Assembly: GCA_003427395.1 (NCBI GenBank)
Contig: BFEA01000227.1
Coordinates: 1,225,484 to 1,250,273, forward strand
DNA from: Chara braunii
Lineage: Eukaryota; Streptophyta; Charophyceae; Charales; Characeae
Length of the DNA: 24,790 bases
Reading direction: 5' to 3'
Shown here: positions 1 to 8,489 of the stretch, one piece after another
How positions within the stretch are numbered: position 1 is the stretch's first letter
How the letters are laid out: every line of letters starts with the position of its first letter
Program-made: the position numbers and the translations under genes
The notes under the pieces: model-generated
Seen by the model: the letters and a program-made list of their open reading frames with translations, nothing else
Database searches by the model: none
Told to the model about the DNA's origin: nothing

Positions 1-24
1 GCTCCCGTTACAACGTTTGGCAAA

Positions 25-26
<2 letters not shown>

Positions 27-73
<47 letters not shown>

Positions 74-84
74 CCCCCCCCCCC
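27..84. repeat. (CT)22 microsatellite followed by a C run
   Basis: A perfect CT dinucleotide run (27-70) passes directly into fourteen C residues (71-84). A second, longer CT run lies at 20370-20517. The reading frames that cross it encode only Ser-Leu and Pro runs and are not genes. Confidence 0.97.
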
Positions 85-1170
85 TCCGCACGAAAGGACG
101 CCGCCTCGCCCGTCGCCTCGTAGTTTCGAAACCCCGGCCTCGCCCCTCCTTCCCCCAACCTCCCTACTCCGACTTCCCTTTGCCTACCTTGCTCCGCCGA
201 CCTCCCTTCCCCGACTTCCTTCCGGATCCCAGCGTCCCTCCCCCTACTTCCCGATCCCCACCTCTCCCCCAATTCCGACTTTCCTCCACTGATCCCCACC
301 TCTCTCTCCCGATCCCAACTCTCTCCTCCGACCTCCGTCCGCCGACATCCCTCCCCATCCCGGCTTCCTTCCCCCCACTTCCCTCCCCATCCCGACTTCC
401 CTCTCCGATCCCATTTATACATCCCGACTTCCCCTCCTTCCTCTTCGCCCCGCCCACCGCCTCTTCCTCCCCCGCCCCTCTTCTCCGTACGTTCGCCATA
501 GCCACTAATCGACACGCATCCATTGTGTCCCACGTCCCACCCACGGAGATCATCCGCACCCGCCTCCCGTTCGCCCCCACCTTCTACAACGGCAACCTGT
601 CGGCCTTTGATTCCCCCACAGCGGTTGGTCCCCCTCCATCGGCCTTGGATTCCCGCGTGGCAGTTGGTCTCGCTCCGTGCGTCGGTGAGGCCCAGTCCCC
701 CTCCCAACCGTCGGTCCGCTTCGAATTTCGTGGGCCTCCGCCTCGCCCAACCGCCCCTGCGCCTCAGCCTCGCCCCCACACTGGTCCCACTGCCCGGTTC
801 CCGCACGGCGGTTCGCATGCTCCGTTTCTCGGTCCGCGCGTCGCTCTCCTGCCCCCCCCTACGTTTCCCAGCACATGCGCGCCTGTTTTCCTACGGGCCC
901 CGCGCTGTCAGCCTTCACCTCCCGCCCGCTCTGTTTCTTTGTCCGCGCGCCGGCCTCCTGCCCCCCCTTGCTGGCGCTTTTCCCCGCGCCTCTTCTTCGA
1001 CGACATGCGCGTGGGCCCCGTGTCGTTTCGCCTCCGGTTCCACTGCCCGCTACCCAGTTCCCACATCGCCGTCATCCCCGCACCGGTTCCACTGCCCTGT
1101 TACCTCTCTCCTACGGTTTCCATTGGGCCCGCGACTGAGCGTGTCGTCGGGCCCTTTGTATCTTTTAGTA
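85..1170. repeat. C-rich region of degenerate short repeats
   Basis: The plus strand is strongly C-rich and poor in A. From about 150 to 440 it is built of variants of a word like CGACTTCCCTCCCCATCC. A 38-bp imperfect duplication starts at 603 and 641, a 109-bp imperfect one at 831 and 940, and a ~49-bp one at 1034 and 1083. Long open frames exist on plus (for example 180-1319, 379 codons), but they are Pro/Ser/Arg-rich, overlap in several frames, and are what stop-poor C-rich DNA gives by chance. I do not call them genes. The region could alternatively be a decayed GC-rich promoter or untranslated region. Confidence 0.7.
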
Positions 1171-1172
1171 GT

Positions 1173-1204
1173 ATAGAGATAGAGATAGAGATAGAGATAG
1201 GGAT
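1173..1204. repeat. GAGATA hexamer microsatellite
   Basis: About five tandem copies of AGAGAT/GATAGA close the C-rich block. Composition changes abruptly to ordinary sequence just after it, so the run marks the block boundary. Confidence 0.9.
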
Positions 1205-1319
1205 AAACCCGCACACTGACGGCTGCCTGAAACTCATCGGGATTGCACTTGCTACCTTCGGCTGCAATAGCCAGTCTGGGATCCAATATGGCGAGAAAGG
1301 GGGACACTTCATTTGCTAG

Positions 1320-2096
1320 GTGTTAGCTATGAAGGCAGTACCTTCCTACCTGTCTCCCATTAAATACAACGCACGGACATTATAGATGTGTTTAGACTAA
1401 AAGATAGCCGAAATACAGCTATAATGACCGTACGATGTATTCGGGGTAAGAAGGTAGGCAGGGCATGATCAATTCCCAAGCCACGATTAGATGGCAGCAG
1501 GTTTGCGAGGAGGAGTTCCCAGGGAAGCGAGAGCATATGCAGTCTGTATATTTCTGTATCTCCCTGGATTTTCGACCCTGCTTGGAGTCGAACCAGCACT
1601 TGTGCGAGATCTAGCAGGGTGGATGGAAAGTTCATTAGGTAATTGGTAGTTCAATCACATTTGTGAAGCACTGGAGTAATGCGTCTAGCTTTCAATCTTT
1701 CCCGTTGCCACATGCAATTTTCGACACCTGCTCTAGTAACGCCTCGATTGTGCCGTTGCCAATTATTGCTTGTCACCTTTTTTTCTTAATCCTTTTTGCT
1801 TTCTCTGTTTCTCTCACACCCACATGAGTTTGTGATATCTGTTGCTGTAGTCTCCTCACAGAAGTGATTGACTTTTTTCTTCGCGCAAATTAAAGAGCAT
1901 TCACTGGGACTATCAATACCTGCTGGTTATCTGCAGTCATGAGGAGGGCACTGAGCAGCACATCACCTCTTTGATGATACTGCTTTTTAATCAGTCCACC
2001 GGGTCCACCCCCTCCATTGAGAGCCCCAACCCCCACTTTGCTCCTTGATAATTGAGGAAGCAGTGGGGTGGATGCTGACAGGCTAACTTCACCGGT
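1320..2096. other. Non-coding stretch with no recognised gene
   Basis: No convincing gene. It holds a short inverted repeat (CCCTGCT at 1576-1582 against AGCAGGG at 1613-1619) whose minus-strand loop contains GGTTCGACTCC, the consensus of a tRNA T-loop/B box. No full tRNA cloverleaf can be folded around it. The 91-codon minus frame at 1360-1635 has no family signature. Confidence 0.5.
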
Positions 2097-2377
2097 ACGC
2101 ATGGACAGAGACTCAGACTACAAGATATGATAGTCTGGTGTGGTTGGTGAATGCTGACGTGCTGCCGGTCACAGGCGCACATGGGCTGACTATGAGGTGT
2201 CATATTCTGCAGATAGGCATCACTGTGGTCTGGATCCACGCATGGACAGAGACTCAGACTACAAAATATGATAGTCTGGTGTGGTTGCTGAATGCTGACG
2301 GCTGNNGGTCACAGGCGCACATGGGCNGACTATGAGGTGTCATATTCTGCAGATAGGCATCACTGTGGTCTGGATCC
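2097..2377. repeat. 141-bp tandem duplication
   Basis: Copy 1 (2097-2237) and copy 2 (2238-2377) both begin ACGCATGGACAGAG and end near TGGTCTGGATCC. They differ by a few bases and one indel. Copy 2 has undetermined bases at 2305, 2306 and 2327, so part of it is uncertain. The duplication is either recent or partly an assembly product. Confidence 0.95.
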
Positions 2378-2552
2378 CGCTTGAACCATTCTTCATTCTT
2401 AACCATCATTGATGCTTATCCATGACCAGAAATGGTTTGGATGCGCCCATACATTTACACACAGTGCATGTGAAGATATGTATGAAAACACATAAAATAG
2501 TTACTAGCCACAGTACAAAATGCTTTGGGTCATGAATCCTTTCCTTTGACCC

Positions 2553-2560
2553 ATGATGAA
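2553..2560. repeat. Left target-site duplication of hairpin transposon
   Basis: ATGATGAA lies directly left of the inverted-repeat element. ATGTTGAA lies directly right of it at 3012-3019 (7 of 8 identical). An 8-bp duplication is typical of hAT-type insertion; one mismatch fits an old insertion. Confidence 0.55.
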
Positions 2561-3011
2561 AGGGATAATTGGTAGAAAGCGCCTACGCGAAGACCTTTTC
2601 GGTTTAGGGTGCCCAAAGTTTGGCCATTTGGTACTACCAGCCCAAATGTCTTTAGCCTGGGTGAAAGGCACCATGGCCACAGCTCCCTTTGCTTGTTTTT
2701 CCCGGTTCATGAATTTGGCTCAGAGTCTGTTTTTTTCACCAGATTCACAAACCGGTATGCCCTTCTTTTTCAAGATACGGTACGTGGGCCTCATTCTATG
2801 CTTCTGCACTACCACCCTGACCCTCTTTTACATCAAAATGAATCTGGTGCTGTTTATGCACCAGACTCATGACCCGTTAGGCCCTTTGGAGAGAGGAGTG
2901 GGCCTGTAGTACCCCAGATGGAAAACATTGGGCCGGTAGTACCAAACAGCCGAACTTTGGGCGCCCAAAACCGGAAAGGTTTTGGTTTGTGCGCTTTCCA
3001 CCGATTATCCT
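2561..3011. mobile_element. Hairpin (foldback) non-autonomous DNA transposon, MITE-like
   Basis: The left end (AGGGATAATTGGTAGAAAGC) and the reverse complement of the right end (AGGATAATCGGTGGAAAGC) are related. The similarity runs inwards about 83 bp per arm, through shared words such as GCCCAAAGTT and TTTGGTACTACC. Weaker inverted similarity continues further in, for example around the TCATGA words near 2708 and 2868. At 451 bp with no transposase it is non-autonomous. The 8-bp flanking duplication favours hAT, but TIRs this long are unusual for hAT, so a Mutator-like or unclassified foldback family is possible. The frame at 2553-2909 inside it is not a gene. Confidence 0.85.
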
Positions 3012-3019
3012 ATGTTGAA

Positions 3020-3600
3020 TGCATACTGCCAACGGGTAACACCACTAGCGGAGCATAGCACCAGATAACGACTCAGCAGAGCACCAGGCATTGGCAGGCA
3101 ACGCTGCACTTGCAACCCACCTGGTCAACAAGAGAGCTAAGTGCATGGAACGACGACGACAGCGGAAGGGCAGGCAGGCAACAGGACAGGGAAGCACAAG
3201 GCGACCCTGTGCCTTCGTTGAAATCAGACTGCCAGCAGGCAACAGCACGAGCAGAACATAGCAGCAGGCAACGATTCAGAGAAGCACCAGGAAGGCAATG
3301 CTTGCTGGGCAAGCCAACTACACAACCACAAAGCGAACTGCATGGCATGGCAGCGCAACCAGCGCCAACCACTAAGCAAAGTAACAGGCGATGCTTGCAT
3401 GGCACGGAAGTGCAAGTGGAGATGGGGAGCAAGGCAACAACACAGCAAAGCACAAGGCAACTCTGCCATAGCAGCCAAACCACACGGCACACAAACAAGT
3501 GCAAGGAAACAGTGCTGCAAAGCAGAAGGCAAAACCGACAATGCGGCCAAACTACACGGCAACACACCAGGTGCAAAGAATGACGTGGGGAGCAAGTTGC
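3020..3600. repeat. Degenerate satellite-like region, T-poor on plus
   Basis: Words such as GCAGGCAACG, AGCACCAGG, AAGGCAA and TGCATGGCA recur irregularly throughout, with strong strand asymmetry (A/G/C rich, T poor on plus). The 157-codon plus frame 3110-3583 and the minus frames over the same DNA are low-complexity products of this composition. No domain is recognisable. I read it as an old decayed tandem array. Confidence 0.5.
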
Positions 3601-3835
3601 ACGGGCAGAAGGGTAGTGGAGAGCTCAGAAAAGGCAGTCCATAGCCTCAACACGGACAAAAGCCATCCATGACTTCTATGGTTTCCACCACGTGCTGAGC
3701 CAGGAAGCCACTCCAACGGAATCCGATCTCTATCATCACTCATAGTGTTACGATCCTGGTGATTTCCAAAGTGCAAATTCACAAGGAAAGACAATGCCAC
3801 CCAATTGTGAAAGAAATGAAAGCACTTGCAAAGAG

Positions 3836-3926
3836 ATAGAGACCAAAGAAGAGAGAAAGAAGAGAGAAAGAAGAAGAAGCAGAAGCAGAAGTAGAAGAAG
3901 AAGAAGAAGAAGAAGAAGAAGAAAGG
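3836..3926. repeat. AAG/GAAGA purine microsatellite
   Basis: Interrupted AAG repeats with GAGAAAGAAGA variants lead into a run of about nine perfect AAG units near 3893-3922. Minus-strand frames over it encode Phe/Leu/Ser runs only. Confidence 0.95.
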
Positions 3927-4086
3927 ATGTACACCAGCAAGACCAATGACAAATCCCCCTTCTCTCTCGACCTTCCTCCTCCTTCGCCAAATTATCTTAT
4001 TCTTCTTCCAAATAGTAATAATAACAATGATTGGTTGAACCAGAATCAATATCCGAAGTTCCCTCTTACTACTAGCTCGACAAGAG

Positions 4087-4147
4087 GTCTACCATAGCCA
4101 TGGCTTCCTCCTTCTTCCTCCTCTCACATGCCAAGGCTATGGTGGAC
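4087..4147. repeat. 18-bp arm hairpin with 25-base loop
   Basis: The arm GTCTACCATAGCCATGGC (4087-4104) pairs with 4130-4147 (16 of 18 positions) across a pyrimidine-rich loop. Fragments of the CCATAGCC word recur at about 4390. It could be a small inverted repeat of mobile origin or a small-RNA hairpin; the sequence cannot decide. Confidence 0.6.
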
Positions 4148-4149
4148 TA

Positions 4150-5230
4150 CTAAGGTCTCAGAGTCTTCCCTCTTGTGCAAAGGACAACACACAGCAGCTA
4201 TGTCGCTGCTCATCAGGCTGCCATGCCTGACTCTGCCTCAGCTTCCTTGGTGCGGCACTACCCCAGCTGGGGCCTTCCAGATGCAGCGCCTATCAAGGTG
4301 ATGAAGATGGTGTCCACCACAGCCAGGTAGGTACCTCACCACTCTCCTCCTTCGCCCCCTTATTCCTCCTCCTCAGGCTGGGCTGCTCGCCATAGCCAGG
4401 CTTAGCGCCCAGCTCCTTCGTCGACATCCTAGGCAGTGCTCCAAGTCCAGCGCTTGGCTCCAGCAGTATGTCGCCAATCCTTGCAGCCCGCAAATGAGGA
4501 CGAGCTACTTGCTCCTCCCAAAGATAAAGTGGCCTACAAGCCTCTTGGGCAGTGACTTCCTAGGCCGTGCGGCCTCTCAGCAACCGGTACCTCCTCCATT
4601 TCGGAGGGAAACATCATTGCAGGCTCTGATATCATCCGTACAGGCCCTAGACTCAGGCTACTTGGACTGATACCAGCCTACCTCTAGCCTGCCACTACTG
4701 AGCCTCTAAAAATACCAACTTTTTGTCTTCTTCTGCTCGGCCTCGAGTACCCGAAGCTTCTACCACTACTTGAGTTGTACTGGCCTACCTGCTACTTGAG
4801 TGTCGCGGGCCTACGCCCGCTACACGGCCAGTGGCACGGGTAAGTACCGGCCCTGCGGGGCCTCAAAACCAACAAGTACCCTTGCGGGTCACACATACAC
4901 CAACGCCAACAAGCACTCCGACAGGCATGCAGACCAGCAGGCACGCACACACACAGACTTAGAAATCACAGCAGGATGCGGGAATCTCAGCAAGGCATAC
5001 ATTCCAGCGGCAAATCCCAGAAATCAGCAGTGTTCTCAGTCTGTGTTTCGGCAGGTCATTACAATATAGCATTTGCAACACATACATCATGAACAGAGCG
5101 CGCCACCTAAGAGTACTCCTGGCATTTCAAACAATCGGCCACTGAGCATTTGGCACTGCTTAGCGGTGCTTAATTGGATGCACCAAAGTTACTTAGAAAA
5201 AGGCACGAGAAAAAAGGCATACATAAAACT
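4150..5230. other. Intergenic stretch with no supportable gene
   Basis: Small open frames on both strands show no family signature. There are two weak resemblances, in reverse orientation, to the tRNA-Met primer-site word of LTR elements: GCTCTGATATCA at 4623-4634 and CTGATACCA at 4667-4675. A 6-bp perfect stem GCGGGC/GCCCGC sits near 4805-4820. From about 4880 the plus strand becomes CA-rich. Confidence 0.4.
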
Positions 5231-5233
5231 GAT

Positions 5234-5470
5234 TGTGTGCATGGGTGTGGGTGCATGTGAGTGCGTGGGTGGCCGTGCGTGCATGGGCATGTGGGTGGGA
5301 TGGGTGCGTGGTTGCATGGGTGCGTGGTTGCACAGGTGGGCGTGGATGGGCCTGCATGAGTTGGCGTGGATGGGCCTGCATGAGTGGGCGTGTGTGTGTG
5401 TATGGGGTTGTGGGTGTGTGGGTGGTGGGGGGGGGATAGTATGTGTGTGCGTGTGTGTGTATGTGTGCGG
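5234..5470. repeat. G/T-rich minisatellite and TG microsatellite
   Basis: Plus-strand TGGGTG/TGCATGGG words recur. GGGTGCGTGGTTGCA occurs twice side by side near 5304, and a 24-bp unit beginning GGCGTGGATGGGCC occurs twice near 5339. The block ends in alternating TG runs. The DNA is G-rich with repeated GGG and alternating purine-pyrimidine stretches, so it could form G-quadruplex or Z-DNA. Frames through it (Cys/Trp/Gly/Val rich on plus, His/Thr/Pro rich on minus) are not genes. Confidence 0.92.
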
Positions 5471-5547
5471 ATAGTTGATAAGCTGTCTATCTGAGTACGT
5501 GGGAAGCAGATTGATAATCATGGCTGCAAACCCTGTTGTTTCTGTTT

Positions 5548-5604
5548 CTTTTTCTTTTTTTTCTTTTTCTTTTTTTTCTTTTTCTTTTTTTTCTTTTTTT
5601 TTTT
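5548..5604. repeat. T-rich tract of 15-bp units
   Basis: Three near-perfect copies of CTTTTTCTTTTTTTT are followed by a longer T run. The tract is almost entirely pyrimidine on plus. Confidence 0.92.
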
Positions 5605-5687
5605 AAATAATACAGAACCTCACGGTTCTGGCTCCTACCATTCTGGGGAGCGACAGTCCGGTTCCTATTCCCCTGGCAAGTCAATAT

Positions 5688-5994
5688 GGAATACATAAAA
5701 GACACACACACGCTCCTCCCCATTATGGCTGAGAGGCCCGAGTGGGCGGCATTGATCACTTCCCTAGGGAAGGATATACCACCTCTCACCCCTGCCTAAT
5801 CTAGCCTGTGCTAACTCTGCCCGCCTATCTGTCTGCAAATCCATAAGGAATACATAAAAGACACACACACGCTCCTCGCCATTATGGCTGAGAGCCCCGA
5901 GTGGGCAGCATTGATTACTTCCCTAGGGAAGGATATACCACCTCCCACCCCTGCCTAATCTAGCCTGTACTAACTCTGCCCGCCTATCTGTCTG
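5688..5994. repeat. 159-bp tandem duplication
   Basis: Copy 1 (5688-5846) and copy 2 (5847-5994) both begin GGAATACATAAAAGACACAC and end near CGCCTATCTGTCTG, with under ten substitutions. It sits at the left edge of the pyrimidine-rich array that the retrotransposon later split. No coding content. Confidence 0.95.
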
Positions 5995-6180
5995 ATCCCA
6001 GATCTGCTCCTCTCAGCTATAAAGCTGTCGGATAGCTATGATTATGCAAGAGCATTCTGAAACACTTATGTGCCTTTTGAAACCTCTATAACTCTCCAAC
6101 AGCATTTGCCTTGTTTCTGTCTAAGCCGTAAACCCTAAGCCCTTGGTCTTAATGCTGTCCTGATCTATCTGTTGCCAACC

Positions 6181-6462
6181 GTCCAGATAGAAATTACCTC
6201 TCATATACCCCAAAAACTCTCTATGTTTACACCCAACTATGACCCTTAACCTCTAAGCCCTTCCTTCTATTCTTAACCCTGAACCACTTCCTTTTAAACC
6301 CTAAACCCTACTTTCCCTTATTTGGGTGCCCTTCCCCCTTTCGTTCTTCCCTGTAGTTCTATGTCCAGATAGGAATTACCTCTCCTAGACCCCAAAAACT
6401 CTCCCTGTTTCACCCAACTCGTCAGTCCGGTTCCCTTTTTTTATTCCCTTCCTCTTCTTCTT
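6181..6462. repeat. Left half of a split satellite array
   Basis: A segment beginning GTCCAGATAG and containing CCCCAAAAACTCTC occurs at 6181 and again at 6363. A unit starting at 6390 breaks off at 6462, where the retrotransposon begins, and resumes at 15161. Rejoined it is about 196 bp and matches the intact neighbouring unit 15284-15483. TAAACCCTAAACCC-like words (near 6130 and 6297) resemble the plant telomere repeat. Confidence 0.85.
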
Positions 6463-7092
6463 TGCATGGGTCCTGGGGACCATCTCACGCAGATATGTAC
6501 ATGTCATGCATCATCTTCACACGCAGTGATCAATAATCTCAACCATAGACAAAGGTAGAGAAGAAGAGGACCAAGTTTCACAGCTTATATTATCAAAAAT
6601 ATGATTACAAAGTGTTTCAAAGCTCCCCTGAGTCCAGCGCTCATCAGCACAATACCAATCTCTGCTCAACTCATCAATATGCCTTCCAAGGCATCAGCGC
6701 TACCCCTGCAGATTGTCTCCCAGTCATCAATATGGTCACAACTCATCAGCGCCACCTCTGCANTTCACCACCAACTCAGGTAAGTATCTCCCATNGCCAA
6801 ACCTTGAATGAACACTCTCTATCTCAGTCCCTTCCTCTTTCGATGCATACACATTCTCTACTCATGAGGATCTACTCTGAATACTACTCATNGCTACACA
6901 CTAACCCTCTACTACTAATGCTAACTCGCTGGGCAGCTATGGCTGCGTCCCTTCCAGCGCACAGTCTTCTTCCTCCATTCAGCGCAGCTTCTACCTCCAG
7001 CGCTGCTCCTCCTGACTCAACGCACAAGTGCACCAGCACTTCCACGAAATGATAGCCAGTGGAGATCTGCGAGGAATGAGGCTGGCAGCTTT

Positions 7093-7100
7093 CTTTATAG
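7093..7100 (-). promoter_or_regulatory. Candidate TATA box in 3' LTR
   Basis: The element strand reads CTATAAAG, followed by GC-mixed sequence. It is placed mid-LTR, as expected for the U3 promoter, with transcription starting some 25-35 bp further left. The matching copy in the 5' LTR, which would drive the element, is at 14640-14647. Confidence 0.6.
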
Positions 7101-7326
7101 TGCTGGCCACTCCTCGCTGGGTCTGCATTGGCTCAATTCAGCCTGTCCTTTGTCCCAGACCCTGCATTGCATGTGTCCCGGTGTAGTCCCAATGAGTTTC
7201 GACTGCTGCTGAGGCCTCTCGGCCTAGATGTGGATTTCAAAGTCTGAATATGGACTGACTCCTCCACTTAGACCAGATCTGGGACTGTGCCTATTGACTT
7301 TACTTTCGGACAGGCACAACTCTAAA

Positions 7327-7429
7327 CGAACAGACACATTCCTTTGCACGAACAGGTACACTGTCTGCACGTACAGACACACTCTTACCCGAACAGACAT
7401 GACATACACAGCNCNNGGTGAACAGGTAA
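7327..7429 (-). promoter_or_regulatory. Five-fold U3 repeat boxes
   Basis: On plus the boxes read CGAACAGACAC (7327), CGAACAGGTAC (7349), CGTACAGACAC (7370), CGAACAGACAT (7390) and TGAACAGGTAA (7419), spaced 20-30 bp. They lie upstream of the TATA box on the element strand, the usual place of enhancer repeats in plant LTRs. The same set is in the 5' LTR at 14874-14976. Role inferred from position and repetition only. Confidence 0.55.
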
Positions 7430-7658
7430 GTCCTTTGACAATGCCCTTTGCCTTAGATTTAGATGTGCCTGTTGATAGAGAACTTGACCTTTGACCTGCT
7501 TTCACGTTTCTGAGCCCTGGCGAGATACCTTTTCACAATGCTTTACTTTTTCAAGGCCCGTGCTGCTTTATTTTTACAAGGTCTGAGGCCTATATCGGGT
7601 AAAGGCCCTTTTACTCTCGCCGGCCTAGTTTCGAAGTCCTCTGAGAATCATTTACCTA

Positions 7659-8135
7659 TCAAGGATATGAATTCCTCTCTTTGCGCTTTCGTATGCAGAC
7701 ACAATATGAGGTGTAGAATCTAACAGTTCTTCCCTTGTAAACCAACGGATCCTGGTATGCAAATCTCACCTTATACTGTCGCTGTGGACGTCCAGTGTGG
7801 TAAGTACTTTCTGCAACAATTTTATCCACGTTATACTTCCCATCCATACTTGGAGGTATCGCTGAGCGGCGACTTGGGAAGAGTTCATTCGTTACACAAG
7901 GTAAGAGCTTGGATGCATGGAACACTGGATACGTACGTAGATGAGGAGGAATCTCAATGACATACGAAGGACCATCCACATCTCCAATTACGTCTAGAAC
8001 CTGCCAAGGTCCTCTGTAGGTGGGTAGAAGCTTCTGAGAGATGTTCTCTTCAAGAGCAAACTCTTTAGACTTCACCCACACCAAATCTCCTACAACAAAT
8101 TGAGACGGGCGTCGGTGTTTTATTTGCCTGTTCAA
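7659..8135 (-). pseudogene. Pol C-terminus: integrase C-terminal (GPY/F-like) segment
   Basis: In the same frame as the two upstream pol segments but separated by an in-frame TGA (8136-8138), so it is not an independent gene. It carries the gypsy integrase tail pattern: GDLVWV, then LLPTYRGPWQVLDVIG (a GPY/F-type motif with GPW), then FHASKL. The end, around YNVDKIV and QYKVRF, resembles the beginning of a chromodomain, but the aromatic C-terminal half is missing. The last codons run into the polypurine/LTR region. In family members this part binds DNA and guides integration. Confidence 0.85.
7726..7737 (-). promoter_or_regulatory. Candidate polypurine tract
   Basis: The element strand reads CAAGGGAAGAAC immediately before TGTTAGATTC, a typical tract-then-TG junction for plus-strand DNA priming at the 3' LTR. 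It lies 112 bp outside the LTR portion shared by both copies, and the pol frame runs through it, which is untidy. No comparable purine run abuts 7613; only GAGAG is there. Confidence 0.45.
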
Positions 8136-8459
8136 TCATTTGATGTCTTTTTGATATTGGACTGCGAATTCACTAGTCCCTAGAGGAAGCTTATGTACTT
8201 GATCTGGGTTCAATCGATCAATGGGTCTGCGCGGACGCCATCCCAGATGTAATTCCATAGGAGTCTTACACGTAGATAGGTGTACAGAGTTATTGTAGGC
8301 ACTAGCAACCTTAGGCAGATGTTCATCCCAATCAATCTGGTCGGGACGAATGTACATGCGCAAAGTCTGCTGCAAGATCTTATTCATCTGCTCAGTCTGA
8401 CCATTAGTTTGAGGATGCCTACCTGATGACATTGTCAATTTAGAGCCATATACATTCAT
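8136..8459 (-). pseudogene. Pol segment: second half of integrase catalytic core
   Basis: In frame with the main pol segment across two stops (TGA 8487-8489 and TAA 8463-8465) and ended by a third (TGA 8136-8138). It contains SSGRHPQTNGQTEQMNK, whose Glu in QTE is the third residue of the D,D,E triad. The first two residues lie in the upstream segment. The TPMELHLG region is the usual end of the core. Without readthrough of the stops no complete integrase can be made. Confidence 0.9.
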
Positions 8460-8462
8460 CAG

Positions 8463-8489
8463 TTACTGCCATTGTTCACTTGTGAATCA
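8463..8489 (-). other. Pair of nonsense codons splitting integrase
   Basis: On the element strand TGA (8489-8487) follows VSDRDT and TAA (8465-8463) follows seven sense codons later. Each is one C-to-T transition from a sense codon (CGA and CAA), with family spacing otherwise intact. This looks like point decay, not an indel. A third such stop (TGA) is at 8136-8138. Confidence 0.85.

Larger units (their letters stand above)
6463..7613 (-). repeat. 3' LTR (part shared with 5' LTR; may extend to 7725)
   Basis: Matches 14010-15160 over its whole length with only six substitutions found by eye (6549, 6572, 6573, 6594, 7514, 7582). Undetermined bases at 6763, 6795, 6892, 7413, 7415 and 7416 fall at identical offsets in the other copy. 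On the element strand the LTR ends CATGCA. The shared segment begins TAAAAGGGCC rather than TG. A better canonical start, TGTTAGATTC, lies 112 bp further out at 7725, right after a purine run. The full LTR may therefore be about 1263 bp. Confidence 0.93.

Noticed and set aside
180-1319. 379-codon plus ORF
   Set aside because: Pro/Ser-rich translation of a C-rich repeat block; other frames of the same DNA are also open; no domain.
3110-3583. 157-codon plus ORF and overlapping minus ORFs
   Set aside because: Low-complexity decayed repeats; length explained by the lack of T on plus.
4623-4675. Two primer-binding-site-like words suggesting a second LTR element
   Set aside because: No TG..CA border or matching direct repeat beside either word, and no gag/pol on the minus side.
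5073-5521. ORFs over the G/T repeat (Trp/Gly/Cys on plus, His/Thr/Pro on minus)
   Set aside because: Translation of a minisatellite; no independent support.
6601-7505. ORFs inside the LTR (146 and 93 codons)
   Set aside because: Contain undetermined bases and lie in regulatory LTR sequence; the same frames appear in the other LTR only because the DNA is duplicated.
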